From JALVDI01 sp039186435 (GTDB lineage Bacteria; Myxococcota_A; Polyangia; Polyangiales; Houyiibacteriaceae), in assembly GCA_039186435.1 (NCBI GenBank), contig JBCDAA010000021.1, positions 1-44,698 of the forward strand: 44,698 bases of DNA, given 5' to 3'. The position numbers and the translations under genes are program-made. The stretch's first letter is position 1, and every line of letters begins with the position of its first letter. Positions 31,628 to 41,213 of the stretch are shown one piece after another. The notes beneath the pieces are model-generated. The model was not told the origin of the DNA. It did not search any database and saw only the letters and a program-made list of their open reading frames with translations.

Positions 31628-32095
31628 GTGTTTGCAGACGCTTTTTCCATTCGTCGCGTGCGGAGTTTCAGCGAACGTTCGCCTCGCTTTTCGGCACGTA
31701 TTCCTTCTTTGTCTTTGTGGCTTCGCCTGAGTGCGCCGCTGCTGATTTTGCTCACCGCCTGCGGGTCCAGCGGTGGCGGTGGCGGTGGCGAAGGATGCCG
31801 TTCGCGCCTTCAGCCACCCTCGGCGGCCCGGAGCTGCGAGCTGGTGCTCACCGACGTTGGCGAAGGCGTGGCGAACGTGGAGTTTGCGTCGAGCGTCGTC
31901 GGCGAGTGGGTGCGGGAAGCACCCGTCTCGGCGGTCACATTTCATCCCAACGGAGACCGCGCGATGGGTGCAGGAGCCGTCGTCGTCACCTCGGCCGCAT
32001 CCGGCGGGTACCTCGTCGAAAGCGCATCGTGTTTTGATGACGCGGGCAACGCCCTCGACGTGTCCTTCACCGGCGGCGCGGAGTGCGAGCGATGA
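31628..32095 (+). CDS. Small lipoprotein, first gene of the Tc-like operon
   Basis: The frame opens at a GTG at 31628 and yields up to 155 residues; in-frame TTG codons nearer the signal sequence are also possible starts. The hydrophobic segment LSLWLRLSAPLLILLTAC ends in lipobox LTAC and is followed by a Ser/Gly spacer (GSSGGGGGGEG). The mature part of about 100 residues is beta-rich with Cys residues (CRSRLQPPSAARSCELVLTD, SASCFDDAGNAL, GGAECER). I do not recognise it. Its stop overlaps the start of the 1874-residue lipoprotein gene by ATGA, so both are made together. A role as a small envelope partner or assembly factor for the large proteins is inference from position only. Confidence 0.7.
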   Translation: MFADAFSIRRVRSFSERSPRFSARIPSLSLWLRLSAPLLILLTACGSSGGGGGGEGCRSRLQPPSAARSCELVLTDVGEGVANVEFASSVVGEWVREAPVSAVTFHPNGDRAMGAGAVVVTSAASGGYLVESASCFDDAGNALDVSFTGGAECER

Positions 32096-35000
32096 GGGCG
32101 CTTTCTTGGGTGACCCGGGCTCTCGCGCTCGGCGCGCTTTTTGTCGCCGGTTGCAAAGGCGGCACGAAAGCCGATCTCGACTGCGTGCCCGGTGAGCGCG
32201 GTTGCGCGTGCGCCGAAGGCGACGTTTGCACAACGGGCGACGACGGTACGGCGCTCATCTGCAGCGATAACGTCTGCGAAGACCAAAGCTGCGCGGGGCA
32301 GACGGGCTGCGTTTGCCTGGCCGGCCGTGACTGCGGCGACGAGCGCGACGCCTGCACCGGTGGCGTGTGTCGCCCGCGCGACTGCTCCGCCGGCGAGTTT
32401 GGCTGCGATTGCCTCGTCGGCACGTGCGGCGAAGGGCTGCATTGCAACGAAGCCGTCGGCGGCGGCACCTGCGTCGAGAACACCGGCTTCCCAGGCGGTC
32501 CCTGCTTGGAGAACGGTCTCTGCCGGGAGCAGTCGCGCTGCGACCCGATCGCCGGCGTGTGCGTGTTTTGCGAGCGCGGCTCCCAAGGCTGCATTCCCCG
32601 CGACGACGGTACGTGCTTTCCCGGTCTCTTCTTCGGCGCCGGTCGCTGCGTGCCACCCGGACCGCCGCCTCTGGGGAGCGCGTGCCACACGCCCTGCACC
32701 GGCGATCTGATCGCGCAAGAAGGCGGCGAGGAGATCCGTCGCGAGTGCCGGGCCAACGGCTACATGGACGGCTGCGTGAGCGGTACGGAATGCGTCGAGG
32801 GATCCTGCGTCGAGCCGGGCAGTCTGCCCCGCCTCTGCGCGGACGAAGGCGACTGCGCGAACCACCAGACCTGTATCGCCGGTCAGTGCGCCTCGAACTG
32901 CGACGAGACCACGTCCTGCCCCGTCGGTCTGAACTGCCACGACTACGTCTGTCGCGTTCCCTGCGAAGTGAGCGTGAACGAAGCGATCAACGGCTGCCCG
33001 GACGGATACTTCTGCGACACGGTCGACGGCCGCTCCGGCGTCTGCGAGCCGCGCCTCGACGGGGGCGCCACGGGCAGCGAGACGGGCGAAGTCGAAGCGA
33101 GCATCACGTTGAGCGAGGATCAGCTCCAGCTTTCGCCGAGCGTGCGCTCGGGCACCTTTCAGGTCGCCGTCGAGAGCGAGGAAGAGCAGGCCGTGCGCAT
33201 CACGAAGCTTGCTCATCGCATCTTTGACGCGACGGGGGCTCTCGTCCTCGACACCGCGGCCGAAGCGCGTGACCAAGCGCTCCTCGAGGGAAGCGGCGGC
33301 ACTGCGGATGCCCCGGCGCCCGAACCGCTGGTCTTTGCCACCGTGCGCGTCGGCGCCGAGGTAGGCGAAGGCCGCGACCTCGACGTGCTGGTTCCCGCGG
33401 GCGGCGGCGAGCTCGAAGTCGAGGTCGAATTCAACGACATCCCTCGCGACGCCATTCGCATCGAAGCAGACCTTCTGATCTCCGGATTGGAGATCGGCGA
33501 GCGCACAGTGACCGTGAACTACTCGGAAACTGCAGGCGGCCAGTGGGCGGGCCAGATGTACTACTTCGCCGTGTTCCCGGACGAGGGCGTCAACGATTGG
33601 GTGGCCGATCGCGAGGGCGCCGACATTCTCACGGTGAAGAACGCCTTTGTTCGCCGGCTCAATGCCTACCGCCGCGGTGCGCTCTTCAGCGTGGGCGAGC
33701 TTCGCGCGGTAATCGACGCAACCCGCACCGGTTCGTGGGAGCGCGAGTCCGTCACGGGCGCGTGCGACGCGCGCGACGGCGCCTGCTACCTCTTCGACTC
33801 CGGTCAGCCCGGCGACGACGGCATCCGCGAGTACACGTCGCAGCTTGCTGACGCGCCGGTTCCGTCCGGCGCGACGGAGTTTCCCATCGCGCTTCGCTTG
33901 GAGCCGCACCCCAGCGATCCCAACCGGGTCGTCGGCGTCGTCGACAGCGATGTCACGCTGCACTACCCGGGGTTTCCCAGCGTGGAGCTCACCTTCGAGA
34001 ACCCGCCCGCCGATCCGGCGTCCTGCGCGGCAGGCGGGCGCGAGTGTCCCGTGTTCATGAGCGCTATGCAGCTCGACGCCTTCATTGGTGGTCGCGTCGA
34101 TCGCGCTCCCCTCGGTAGCTGCGAGCGCGACGGCTTTGAGCCGATCGACATTCCGTGGCTCGTGCCCGCCGCCCTTTCGACCCGTGAGCTGACATCCGTC
34201 GACGGAATCGCGGCGCGGCCCTCCTGTCGTGAATCGCGCGCTCCGCTTCTGGCCGTCGGCGCCGGGAGCGGTCTGACGCCCCAGGAAGCCAACATCAACC
34301 TCGCCGGCGGAAACCCCTTTTCGACTGGTCGCTCGGTGCGTCGCTCGATGCGCCTGATCGACGGAGTGATGGTCGACCAGCGCACGATGATCATCACCTT
34401 CGAGGAGCGCTTTGAATCGTTCCTCGGCGACGGGGAGCTTTCGTCCTACGGCGTGATGGAGCTTCGCCGCGGTGAGCCGAGCCCGAATTCGGCGATGCCG
34501 GCGAGCGCCGCGATCGCCGATGTGCCCGAGGCGCCCTTTGAAAACGAAGGCGCAAGCTGCAGTCAGGAGCTGCTCACGAGCATCGGCATCGACAGCTTGA
34601 ACCGCTCGTCGAGTCTGCTCGCTGCCGAAGGCATTCTCTCGGGCATTCTCCCCGACGGCGAAGAGAGCTACCCGCCCGGCGTTGTGCACTACCTCTGCGC
34701 GGAAACGGGCCTCTTCGATGGCGGTCCCGGCAACCGTGGCCAGGCCGGCCTCGACGAGCTGACGGCATGTCCACCCGGATCGGACGTCACGTACTTCGCT
34801 TTTCCCGAGGGCACCTTCTCGCAGGCGGAGATCGCGGACCTGGACTGTCAGCGAGACGGAGCGTGCGCGATTCAGCTCGCCATCTGGTCTGAGTCGAGCT
34901 TTGTCGACGATGGCCTCTTGCACGTCGAACCCGACTGGGCGTGCGAAGGGTTCTGTCGCGAAAACCGCTTCGACCTGCGCGAGGGCAAGGTGTTTTCGCG

Positions 35001-37716
35001 ACCGGGCGTCACCGTCTATCCGCCGCTGGAAGCGCGCGTACGCGACGCCTTCCGCTACAAGACGCGCTTTCAAAGCTCAACGGGCCGAAACTTGGGCTTT
35101 GCGCCGCGCGAGTGTGCGATCGAGGCCGGAGAAAATCCGTACTGCTTCGACTCGGAGGAGATCGCCGAGCTGCGCGATGCCGTCGACTGCTTGCACACGA
35201 TCTACCAAGCCTTCGGCGACCCGGACGACCCCGAGTGGAACGACGTGCGCTCGGCGATTTCCTTCTCGCTCACCTCGATGGCCGACGTCGGGCCCGTGAC
35301 GCCCGGTTCGGTGGACGCCGACGGCTTCGAGCGGCTTTACGCGGAGCTCCTCGTCACCCTGGGCGACGAAGCGTTCACGCAGGCTCTACGCTCGCGCTTC
35401 GATCTCGCAGCGAGCCGTACGGGCGCCTTCGTGGGCGAGCAGCTTGAGTTCGATGGACCGAACCTCTCCGGCATTGCCGGCTTCGAGCTGAGTTCGCTCT
35501 ACCGCGCGGCGCAGTTTCATGGCCTGGCGACGGAGCGCTTCTACGAGATCATCGCGCCGCTCATCCGCACGGCCCTTCAGCGTGAGGATGTGGGCGAGGT
35601 GGGGGTCGACGTCGTGACCCAATCGCTGGCGTCGACCTACCTCGAGCGCATCATCGGGGCGGCGACGAAGAAGGCCCGCGTCTGGGCCGAGATCGCGCGC
35701 CGCTACCAGGCGATCGACCGCTCGGACATCGCCCAGCGGGTGATCGAGCGGGAGTTTACGGCGACCTATCTCGAGTCCGTGCTGCTCTCGTCCGTGATGA
35801 CGGCGATGGTGGACGCCGCGCCAGGTTCGGACCGGGATCAGGTGCGCATCGTGCTCGAGTCCGCCCAGCGGAACTACACGCAGGCCCTCGCGGAGCTCCG
35901 CGAAGTCTATGCGGCGCTGGGGGATGCGACGGACCACTTCGGCTTCGCGCCGGACTTCCTCCCGCTTCCAGCGCTCGACGCGAACGACGCGAACGTAAGC
36001 AACGGCTTTGAGTCGGCGCTCCGCATCGCGCGCCTTCGGGCCGCGGACGCAGCGACCTTTGAAGAGGTCGCGATTCGTCGAAACGACGAGCACGAGCGCA
36101 GCTTTGAATCGTTCCTCCAGGAGCTGATTTCACTGCGCCGCACGTACGAGCGAACGCTTCGCGAGATCTGTGGTTCCTTCGAAGGCGCCGACGGCCGCGT
36201 GTACCCGGCCATCAGCGAGTTCGCCGAGCTCGACGACGAAGCCGCGCAGTTTCCCGATCCCTGTGGGCTGCTGGGGACGGGGGCGATCGCCGAAAAGCTC
36301 CTGGAGATCAACACCCTCGCCGTGGGTGGCCGCACGCTTCACGAGCGGGTCAGTCACAAGATCGAGGAGATGGACGAAGAGGTTCGCCGGGCCCAGCGCC
36401 AGTGCAACCGCATTGAAAGCTTCGCCAACTACCGCGTCGCCCGCGGCGAACAAATCGTCAGTCTCAACCAGCGCGTTCGCAACCTTCAGATGGGTGTGAG
36501 CACCATCGACCGGGCGACGGAGATCGCGAACACGTCCATCCAGGTGTCGGGGATCGAGAAGCTCTCGCTCCCGGGCTACATCATCGCGGCCGGCATTGCG
36601 AACGCTAGCGCGCTCAGCTTGCAGGCGCGTGCGAACGCCCTCGAGCGGCAGGTCGATCGGGTCCAGCTCGACGTGGAAATCACGGGGATCAACCAGGAGT
36701 GCCTTGCGCTTCAAATCGATCACGACGCGACGATGCTTCGGCTCACCCAGGACATGGACGTCCTGGAGCTCAACATCCTTCAGCACCTTCGCGAGATGGA
36801 ACAGCGGCGCGCCGAGCTTGAGCGTCTCTACCTGGAAGCGCAGAGCGTGCTTCAGGAGCAGCGTGAAGCGGAGCAGCTGCGCATCAATGCGGAGGCGGCG
36901 TTTCAGGATCCGAACCGCCGTATCTACCGAAATGCCGCCGTCTACAACGCGGACCTGAGCTTCGAGTCGGCGATTCGAAACGCATACCGCGCGACGCTCA
37001 TGCTCGAGTACTTCATGGGCCGTAGTTACGAAGGCCGCGGGGAGCTCTTCCTGGTTCGGTTGGTTCAGAACGGTTTCTACAACCTGACGATCTACCTGAA
37101 CGAACTCGAAGACACTTACGAGGAGTTTCGCGAGGAGTTTGGCGTGCGCGCGGTACGCGTGGAGCGGCTCTCCCTCCGGGACGATCTTCTACCGCTGCAC
37201 CGCGCTGAAAACGGCATCGCGTTCACGCGGACGGAAGAGCGACAGAGCCTCTTCGACATGATCAGCGACCCGGTGTTCATCAACGCCGACGGTCAACTGG
37301 AGTTCGACTTCCGCACCTCCGTCGAAGACCTCTCACCCTGCACCTTCAACCACCAGATCGATCACATCGAAACGGTGATGGTCGGCGGTTCGTCGCCGGG
37401 CAGCGATCAGGAAGCCGACCTGCTCGTTTGGCAGGAGGGCACGGGCACGATTCTCGACGAGGTCGGCGATCCGGTCTTCTACCGACTGCCCGCACGCCTC
37501 ACCGTCTCGAACCCGCGCTTTGACGGCGCGACCTTCTACGACCCGGCCGTGTACCGACGCTTCGAGATGCGTCAGCGCCCGTACCTCAACTCGACATGGC
37601 GGCTGATCCTGGATCAGCGCAACCCCGAGAACGCCGACATCGACCTGCGCACGCTCGAGGATATCCACCTCTACATCTACTACACCGACTTCACGAACCC
37701 GGAGGAGTGCGAGTGA
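32092..37716 (+). CDS. Giant lipoprotein with TcA-like C-terminal region
   Basis: The ATG at 32092 overlaps the preceding stop and starts MRALSWVTRALALGALFVAGC, a lipoprotein signal. The product has 1874 residues. Residues 30-325 are Cys-rich with EGF-like or scaffold-like repeats (CVPGERGCACAEGDVC, CRPRDCSAGEFGCDC). The middle (330-1170) is mixed beta/alpha without a family I can name. About 1170-1420 is mostly helical. From about 1420 to 1615 there are long heptad-rich coiled coils (RAELERLYLEAQSVLQEQRE). Helices with YNLTIYLNELEDTYEEFREE and VERLSLRDDLL follow, then a beta-domain (1733-1874) ending in LEDIHLYIYYTDF. This order matches the end of Tc-toxin TcA subunits (channel helices, TcB-binding beta-domain with a final ILHLRYT-like strand). 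TcA identity is inference. No neuraminidase-like or receptor-binding domain was recognised. Confidence 0.7.
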   Translation: MRALSWVTRALALGALFVAGCKGGTKADLDCVPGERGCACAEGDVCTTGDDGTALICSDNVCEDQSCAGQTGCVCLAGRDCGDERDACTGGVCRPRDCSAGEFGCDCLVGTCGEGLHCNEAVGGGTCVENTGFPGGPCLENGLCREQSRCDPIAGVCVFCERGSQGCIPRDDGTCFPGLFFGAGRCVPPGPPPLGSACHTPCTGDLIAQEGGEEIRRECRANGYMDGCVSGTECVEGSCVEPGSLPRLCADEGDCANHQTCIAGQCASNCDETTSCPVGLNCHDYVCRVPCEVSVNEAINGCPDGYFCDTVDGRSGVCEPRLDGGATGSETGEVEASITLSEDQLQLSPSVRSGTFQVAVESEEEQAVRITKLAHRIFDATGALVLDTAAEARDQALLEGSGGTADAPAPEPLVFATVRVGAEVGEGRDLDVLVPAGGGELEVEVEFNDIPRDAIRIEADLLISGLEIGERTVTVNYSETAGGQWAGQMYYFAVFPDEGVNDWVADREGADILTVKNAFVRRLNAYRRGALFSVGELRAVIDATRTGSWERESVTGACDARDGACYLFDSGQPGDDGIREYTSQLADAPVPSGATEFPIALRLEPHPSDPNRVVGVVDSDVTLHYPGFPSVELTFENPPADPASCAAGGRECPVFMSAMQLDAFIGGRVDRAPLGSCERDGFEPIDIPWLVPAALSTRELTSVDGIAARPSCRESRAPLLAVGAGSGLTPQEANINLAGGNPFSTGRSVRRSMRLIDGVMVDQRTMIITFEERFESFLGDGELSSYGVMELRRGEPSPNSAMPASAAIADVPEAPFENEGASCSQELLTSIGIDSLNRSSSLLAAEGILSGILPDGEESYPPGVVHYLCAETGLFDGGPGNRGQAGLDELTACPPGSDVTYFAFPEGTFSQAEIADLDCQRDGACAIQLAIWSESSFVDDGLLHVEPDWACEGFCRENRFDLREGKVFSRPGVTVYPPLEARVRDAFRYKTRFQSSTGRNLGFAPRECAIEAGENPYCFDSEEIAELRDAVDCLHTIYQAFGDPDDPEWNDVRSAISFSLTSMADVGPVTPGSVDADGFERLYAELLVTLGDEAFTQALRSRFDLAASRTGAFVGEQLEFDGPNLSGIAGFELSSLYRAAQFHGLATERFYEIIAPLIRTALQREDVGEVGVDVVTQSLASTYLERIIGAATKKARVWAEIARRYQAIDRSDIAQRVIEREFTATYLESVLLSSVMTAMVDAAPGSDRDQVRIVLESAQRNYTQALAELREVYAALGDATDHFGFAPDFLPLPALDANDANVSNGFESALRIARLRAADAATFEEVAIRRNDEHERSFESFLQELISLRRTYERTLREICGSFEGADGRVYPAISEFAELDDEAAQFPDPCGLLGTGAIAEKLLEINTLAVGGRTLHERVSHKIEEMDEEVRRAQRQCNRIESFANYRVARGEQIVSLNQRVRNLQMGVSTIDRATEIANTSIQVSGIEKLSLPGYIIAAGIANASALSLQARANALERQVDRVQLDVEITGINQECLALQIDHDATMLRLTQDMDVLELNILQHLREMEQRRAELERLYLEAQSVLQEQREAEQLRINAEAAFQDPNRRIYRNAAVYNADLSFESAIRNAYRATLMLEYFMGRSYEGRGELFLVRLVQNGFYNLTIYLNELEDTYEEFREEFGVRAVRVERLSLRDDLLPLHRAENGIAFTRTEERQSLFDMISDPVFINADGQLEFDFRTSVEDLSPCTFNHQIDHIETVMVGGSSPGSDQEADLLVWQEGTGTILDEVGDPVFYRLPARLTVSNPRFDGATFYDPAVYRRFEMRQRPYLNSTWRLILDQRNPENADIDLRTLEDIHLYIYYTDFTNPEECE

Positions 37717-40700
37717 CTTATTCGTCTTCGAAGCGCCGCAGCGAGGAAGCGAACGTGACCTCTAACTGCTGGATCTCGCTCCTTGCGTTCGCGTTGGCTG
37801 CGCTCGCCGGATGCGGCGACGACGCGGGCTCGCCCGACGGTTCTGTCGACCCTTTCGTGGACGGGAGCATCGACGGGAGCACGGTCAGCTGCGACACCCT
37901 CTTCTTCTCGGGCGAGTGTCCGGAACACCGCATCTGCACGGAAGAAGGCGGCGTCGCGACGTGCGAAGCCGCATGCGAAGAAGGCTTTGTCTTCAGCGCC
38001 GACGGCGGCACCTGCACCGAGGTGCCCAACTGCAACCTCGGTTCCGACGTGCTCGCCCAGTGTGAGAGCGAAAATCGCGCGTGCGTCGCGGACGACGAAG
38101 GCGCGAGCTGCGGTGATTGCGCCGAGGGCTTTCGGCCCTCGCCGACGACGGATGGCTGTATCCCAGCGACCTGCGGCGGACGCACCTGCGATGATGACGA
38201 GTTCGAGTCCTTCGACGACGCGGGCGGCTGCACCTGCGAGCCGCGCCCCTGCGAAGCGGGCGAAGCCAGCAGCCTTCTGACGGGCCGCTGCATCGCCTGT
38301 TCGCTTCGCTGCAACGCCGAAGGCGAGTCGGGTCTTTCGCCCGTCACCGACTCGGACGGCAACTGCGTGTGCGACACGACGCCGGGGTTCTTCTGGCCGG
38401 GCGGTGATGCGGCGCAGGCGCGCCACTGCGACGAAGACAGCGATCGGTGGATCAACCGAAGCGCCCTCGACGCCATCGAGTCGAGCGATCCCACCATCTC
38501 AGGCATTGCCCAGCGGGGCTGTGATCCCTTCCGCGTCGAGGGCGTCGCCCTTCGCAACGAGTACGCCCAGGAGCTGTTTGTATGGTCCTGCGCGGAAGGA
38601 CTCGTCTCGAGCAGCGACGGGGCCAGCAGCCCCTGCGCTTCGCGCGCGCCGATGCCGCTTGTCGAGCCGGACCGGAACGATAGCCAGGAAAAGATCGATC
38701 TGGCGCCGATCGAAGTGCCCGCGGTGGCGACGGTCTTTGGCGGGCGTGCCGCGGCGGCGAATGAGCTCAACGCGGTGACCAAACTCTGCGTGGACGACAT
38801 CGCGGACTACGACGGCGACGGCACGGCGGACATCGCCCAAGCGCAGCGGGCGGACGTCGACGACATCGCGTCGCGCTGGGCGGCCTTCTCGCACTTCAGC
38901 GAACTGCATCGCCTCGAGCTTCCGGTCTCACGAAGCGGCGAGTTCCTTACGATTGCGGAGCGCTCCCGCTGCGCCCTCGGTTCAGGCTTTCCCCTGGAAT
39001 ACGAGGATCCTGGCAGCGATTACGCCTTCGAGTGCGCCCGTCAGCGCGACGCTCGTTTCAGCGCCGATGAGCCGCTTCCGGGCTTCGACTTTGCGCGCTT
39101 CAGCTGCGACGAGGAAACGGGCTCGTGCCCGATTCCGGCGATGACGCCCCTTGAGCTTGGCGCGGCCGTTTCGCGCCCGCACGGCCTCTGCACGGACCCG
39201 CTTCAGCTCTGGGGCGACGTCTTTCGCGGCATGCACCACCACAGCCAGTTCAAGTGCGTGCAGTTCAGCAACGATCCGGCGTTCCCCTACGAGCGTCCGC
39301 TCAGCGCGGCGACGGAGGGGGAGGAGCGGTACCTCGACTTTCAGCGCTGCCACCTTGAAAGCGGCAGCGGCGAATTCGACTGCGACAGCTTTCCCGTCGT
39401 GGACGACGAGGTGGGCTGGGGCGCTGCGCGTTACGAGCCGGGCGTGGAGCTCGCCGCCGGCGATGCGTTCGCGCCGAGCAACGAGGTGCTCGGGTGCATT
39501 GACGAAGCGATTCTCGACGGCCTCTGTCCGTCGACGACGCCCGTCGACGAAGGCGGCCGGTTCTTTCAGTTCGGTGACGCGGAACGCTTCGGCGAGTTGA
39601 TCTGTGGCTGCCCGGATACGGAGCGACTCTTCTTCCGCGACGTCGATGGCGACGGCCACGGCGATCCGAACGTCTTTGTGTCGACGTGCCTGCCGCCGAC
39701 CGGTTTCGTCGCGCTGGGCGACGACTGCGAGCCGAGCGATCCGGATGTGTCGCCATCGCAGGCAGACGAGCCCGACGAGTTCGGCGTGGACTCGAACTGC
39801 GACGGCATCGACGGAACCATTGCCGACGCGGTCTTTGTGTCCGCGCTCTTCGGCAACGACGCGAACACGGGCCTTGAACCGGACCGCGCGCTCCCCTCGA
39901 TCGCGGATGCCATCACCATCGCGCAGGGCGTGGGCCGCAGCTACGTGCTCATCGCCGAGGGTCAGTACGATCTGGACGAACCGCTTCAGCTCGCGTCGGG
40001 GGTCAACCTCGTCGGCGGCTACCGGGATGACGCGACCTTTGCAACGCGGCGAGTCACGGCGGAAGACACCTCCATCGTGGGTACGTCGACCACGGCCATG
40101 GTCGCCGCCGGGATCAGCGAACCGACAACGGTGGCCGACCTCACGGTGCTCGGTCCGGACCGCAGCGGAACCACGGGGGAGGGGCCGTCGATCGCCCTGG
40201 TGGTCCTGGACACCCCTCAGTCCGCGCAGCTCGCGTTTCTTCGAACCCGACTGGAAGGGCGCGCCGGAAGCGACGGCAGTCCCGGCAGTACAGGTGGCGT
40301 GGCGGAGCCCGGGCATGCGGGCGGTGCAGGCAACGAGCCGCCCCAGCGCGCCTGCGGCCTCAACGCCGCCGGCGAAAACGGCCAGAATGCTGCTCTTGGC
40401 GGTCGGGGCGGAGGCCCCGGCGGCAACGACTGCAACGGGAACTGCACGCACAGCGCCGGCCGCGGTGGCGATGCGGCGTCCGGGCAAACGCCCAGTGGAA
40501 CGCCCATGGAAGGCTTTCGATCCGACAACCGCTTCGGCCGACTCCAGGCCAGCGCCTCTGGCTGGTTCGAGTCGATCGGCTCGGCCGGGGCGGACGGTCT
40601 AGCCGGCGGCGGCGGTGGCGGTGGTGGTGGTGGTGGCGCGCTGCAGGCTGGCTGCGGCATCGGCACCACACGCACCGGCGGTCGCGGTGGCAACGGAGGC

Positions 40701-41213
40701 GACGGCGGCGATGGCGGCGCGGGCGGTGGTCCCGGCGGCCAGGGCGGCGCGTCCATCGGCGTCATTCTCATTCGCTCCGTGGTCGACTTTGCCGGCTCGA
40801 CGATCGTGCGTGGCCAAGGCGGCGCCGGCGGCCGCGGCGGCAACGGCGGGCAAGGCGGTGACGGCGGGCAAGGTGAGTGCGGGCGAAACGGCTCGTCCCA
40901 AGCGGGGCGCGGCGGCCACGGCGGTGGTGGCGGCGCAGGGCGCGCCGGCGGCGGTGGCGCGGGCGGCAACGGCGGCCCTTCGATCGGCATCGCCTTTGCG
41001 GACTCGCCGATTCTCACGCCCTTCCTTGGGCTGCCGCGGCAGGAGAACACCGGCGCCGGCGGTAGCGGTGGCGGGGCCGGTCAGTCCGGCGCCGCCGGTC
41101 GCGGCCGCGCGAATCGGTGCAGCGCGAACTTCATCGACTCCCCGGGTCTCGCACCAGCGGGTGACGCCGGCCTCGATTCGCTGGGCGTGTCCACGCAGGA
41201 GCTCGACCTCTAA
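37713..41213 (+). CDS. Lipoprotein with MopE motif, beta-helix and Gly-rich tail
   Basis: The GTG at 37713 (GTGA overlap, GGAGGA upstream) is preferred over a GTG at 37755 because only the longer form has a basic n-region (SSSKRRSEEA) before LAFALAALAGC. The 1166-residue protein has Cys-rich EGF-like segments (35-230) and a large middle domain. At about 640-706 is a MopE-type metal-binding motif (DVDGDGHGDPN, GDDCEPSDPDVSP, DSNCDGIDG). At about 707-846 is a DUF1565-like beta-helix (FGNDANTGLEPDRALPSIAD, GVNLVGGYRDD). From 848 to 1133 is a Gly-rich region of G-G-x repeats resembling PE_PGRS-type or collagen-like sheets. MopE was first described as a copper-binding surface protein. It probably forms a surface-exposed, metal-stabilised partner in the operon. 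Confidence 0.8.
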   Translation: MTYSSSKRRSEEANVTSNCWISLLAFALAALAGCGDDAGSPDGSVDPFVDGSIDGSTVSCDTLFFSGECPEHRICTEEGGVATCEAACEEGFVFSADGGTCTEVPNCNLGSDVLAQCESENRACVADDEGASCGDCAEGFRPSPTTDGCIPATCGGRTCDDDEFESFDDAGGCTCEPRPCEAGEASSLLTGRCIACSLRCNAEGESGLSPVTDSDGNCVCDTTPGFFWPGGDAAQARHCDEDSDRWINRSALDAIESSDPTISGIAQRGCDPFRVEGVALRNEYAQELFVWSCAEGLVSSSDGASSPCASRAPMPLVEPDRNDSQEKIDLAPIEVPAVATVFGGRAAAANELNAVTKLCVDDIADYDGDGTADIAQAQRADVDDIASRWAAFSHFSELHRLELPVSRSGEFLTIAERSRCALGSGFPLEYEDPGSDYAFECARQRDARFSADEPLPGFDFARFSCDEETGSCPIPAMTPLELGAAVSRPHGLCTDPLQLWGDVFRGMHHHSQFKCVQFSNDPAFPYERPLSAATEGEERYLDFQRCHLESGSGEFDCDSFPVVDDEVGWGAARYEPGVELAAGDAFAPSNEVLGCIDEAILDGLCPSTTPVDEGGRFFQFGDAERFGELICGCPDTERLFFRDVDGDGHGDPNVFVSTCLPPTGFVALGDDCEPSDPDVSPSQADEPDEFGVDSNCDGIDGTIADAVFVSALFGNDANTGLEPDRALPSIADAITIAQGVGRSYVLIAEGQYDLDEPLQLASGVNLVGGYRDDATFATRRVTAEDTSIVGTSTTAMVAAGISEPTTVADLTVLGPDRSGTTGEGPSIALVVLDTPQSAQLAFLRTRLEGRAGSDGSPGSTGGVAEPGHAGGAGNEPPQRACGLNAAGENGQNAALGGRGGGPGGNDCNGNCTHSAGRGGDAASGQTPSGTPMEGFRSDNRFGRLQASASGWFESIGSAGADGLAGGGGGGGGGGGALQAGCGIGTTRTGGRGGNGGDGGDGGAGGGPGGQGGASIGVILIRSVVDFAGSTIVRGQGGAGGRGGNGGQGGDGGQGECGRNGSSQAGRGGHGGGGGAGRAGGGGAGGNGGPSIGIAFADSPILTPFLGLPRQENTGAGGSGGGAGQSGAAGRGRANRCSANFIDSPGLAPAGDAGLDSLGVSTQELDL
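40600..41120 (+). repeat. Gly-codon low-complexity tract
   Basis: Dense GGC/GGT codon runs encode the glycine-rich tail of the upstream-listed lipoprotein. They include an uninterrupted stretch of alternating ggc and ggt triplets near 40606-40637. Such tracts are prone to length change and to assembly error. Confidence 0.85.

Noticed and set aside
31942..35073. Antisense open frame of 1043 codons opposite the giant lipoprotein gene
   Set aside because: Its composition (Ala/Arg/Val-rich, no motif) is that expected from the complement of GC-rich coding sequence. The opposite strand has a signal peptide, Cys-rich repeats and coupling to both neighbours.
40217..41050. Proline-rich 277-codon antisense frame
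   Set aside because: It is the complement of glycine codons of the Gly-rich tail (GGC/GGT read as GCC/ACC/CCG-type codons), so the Pro runs are artefacts.
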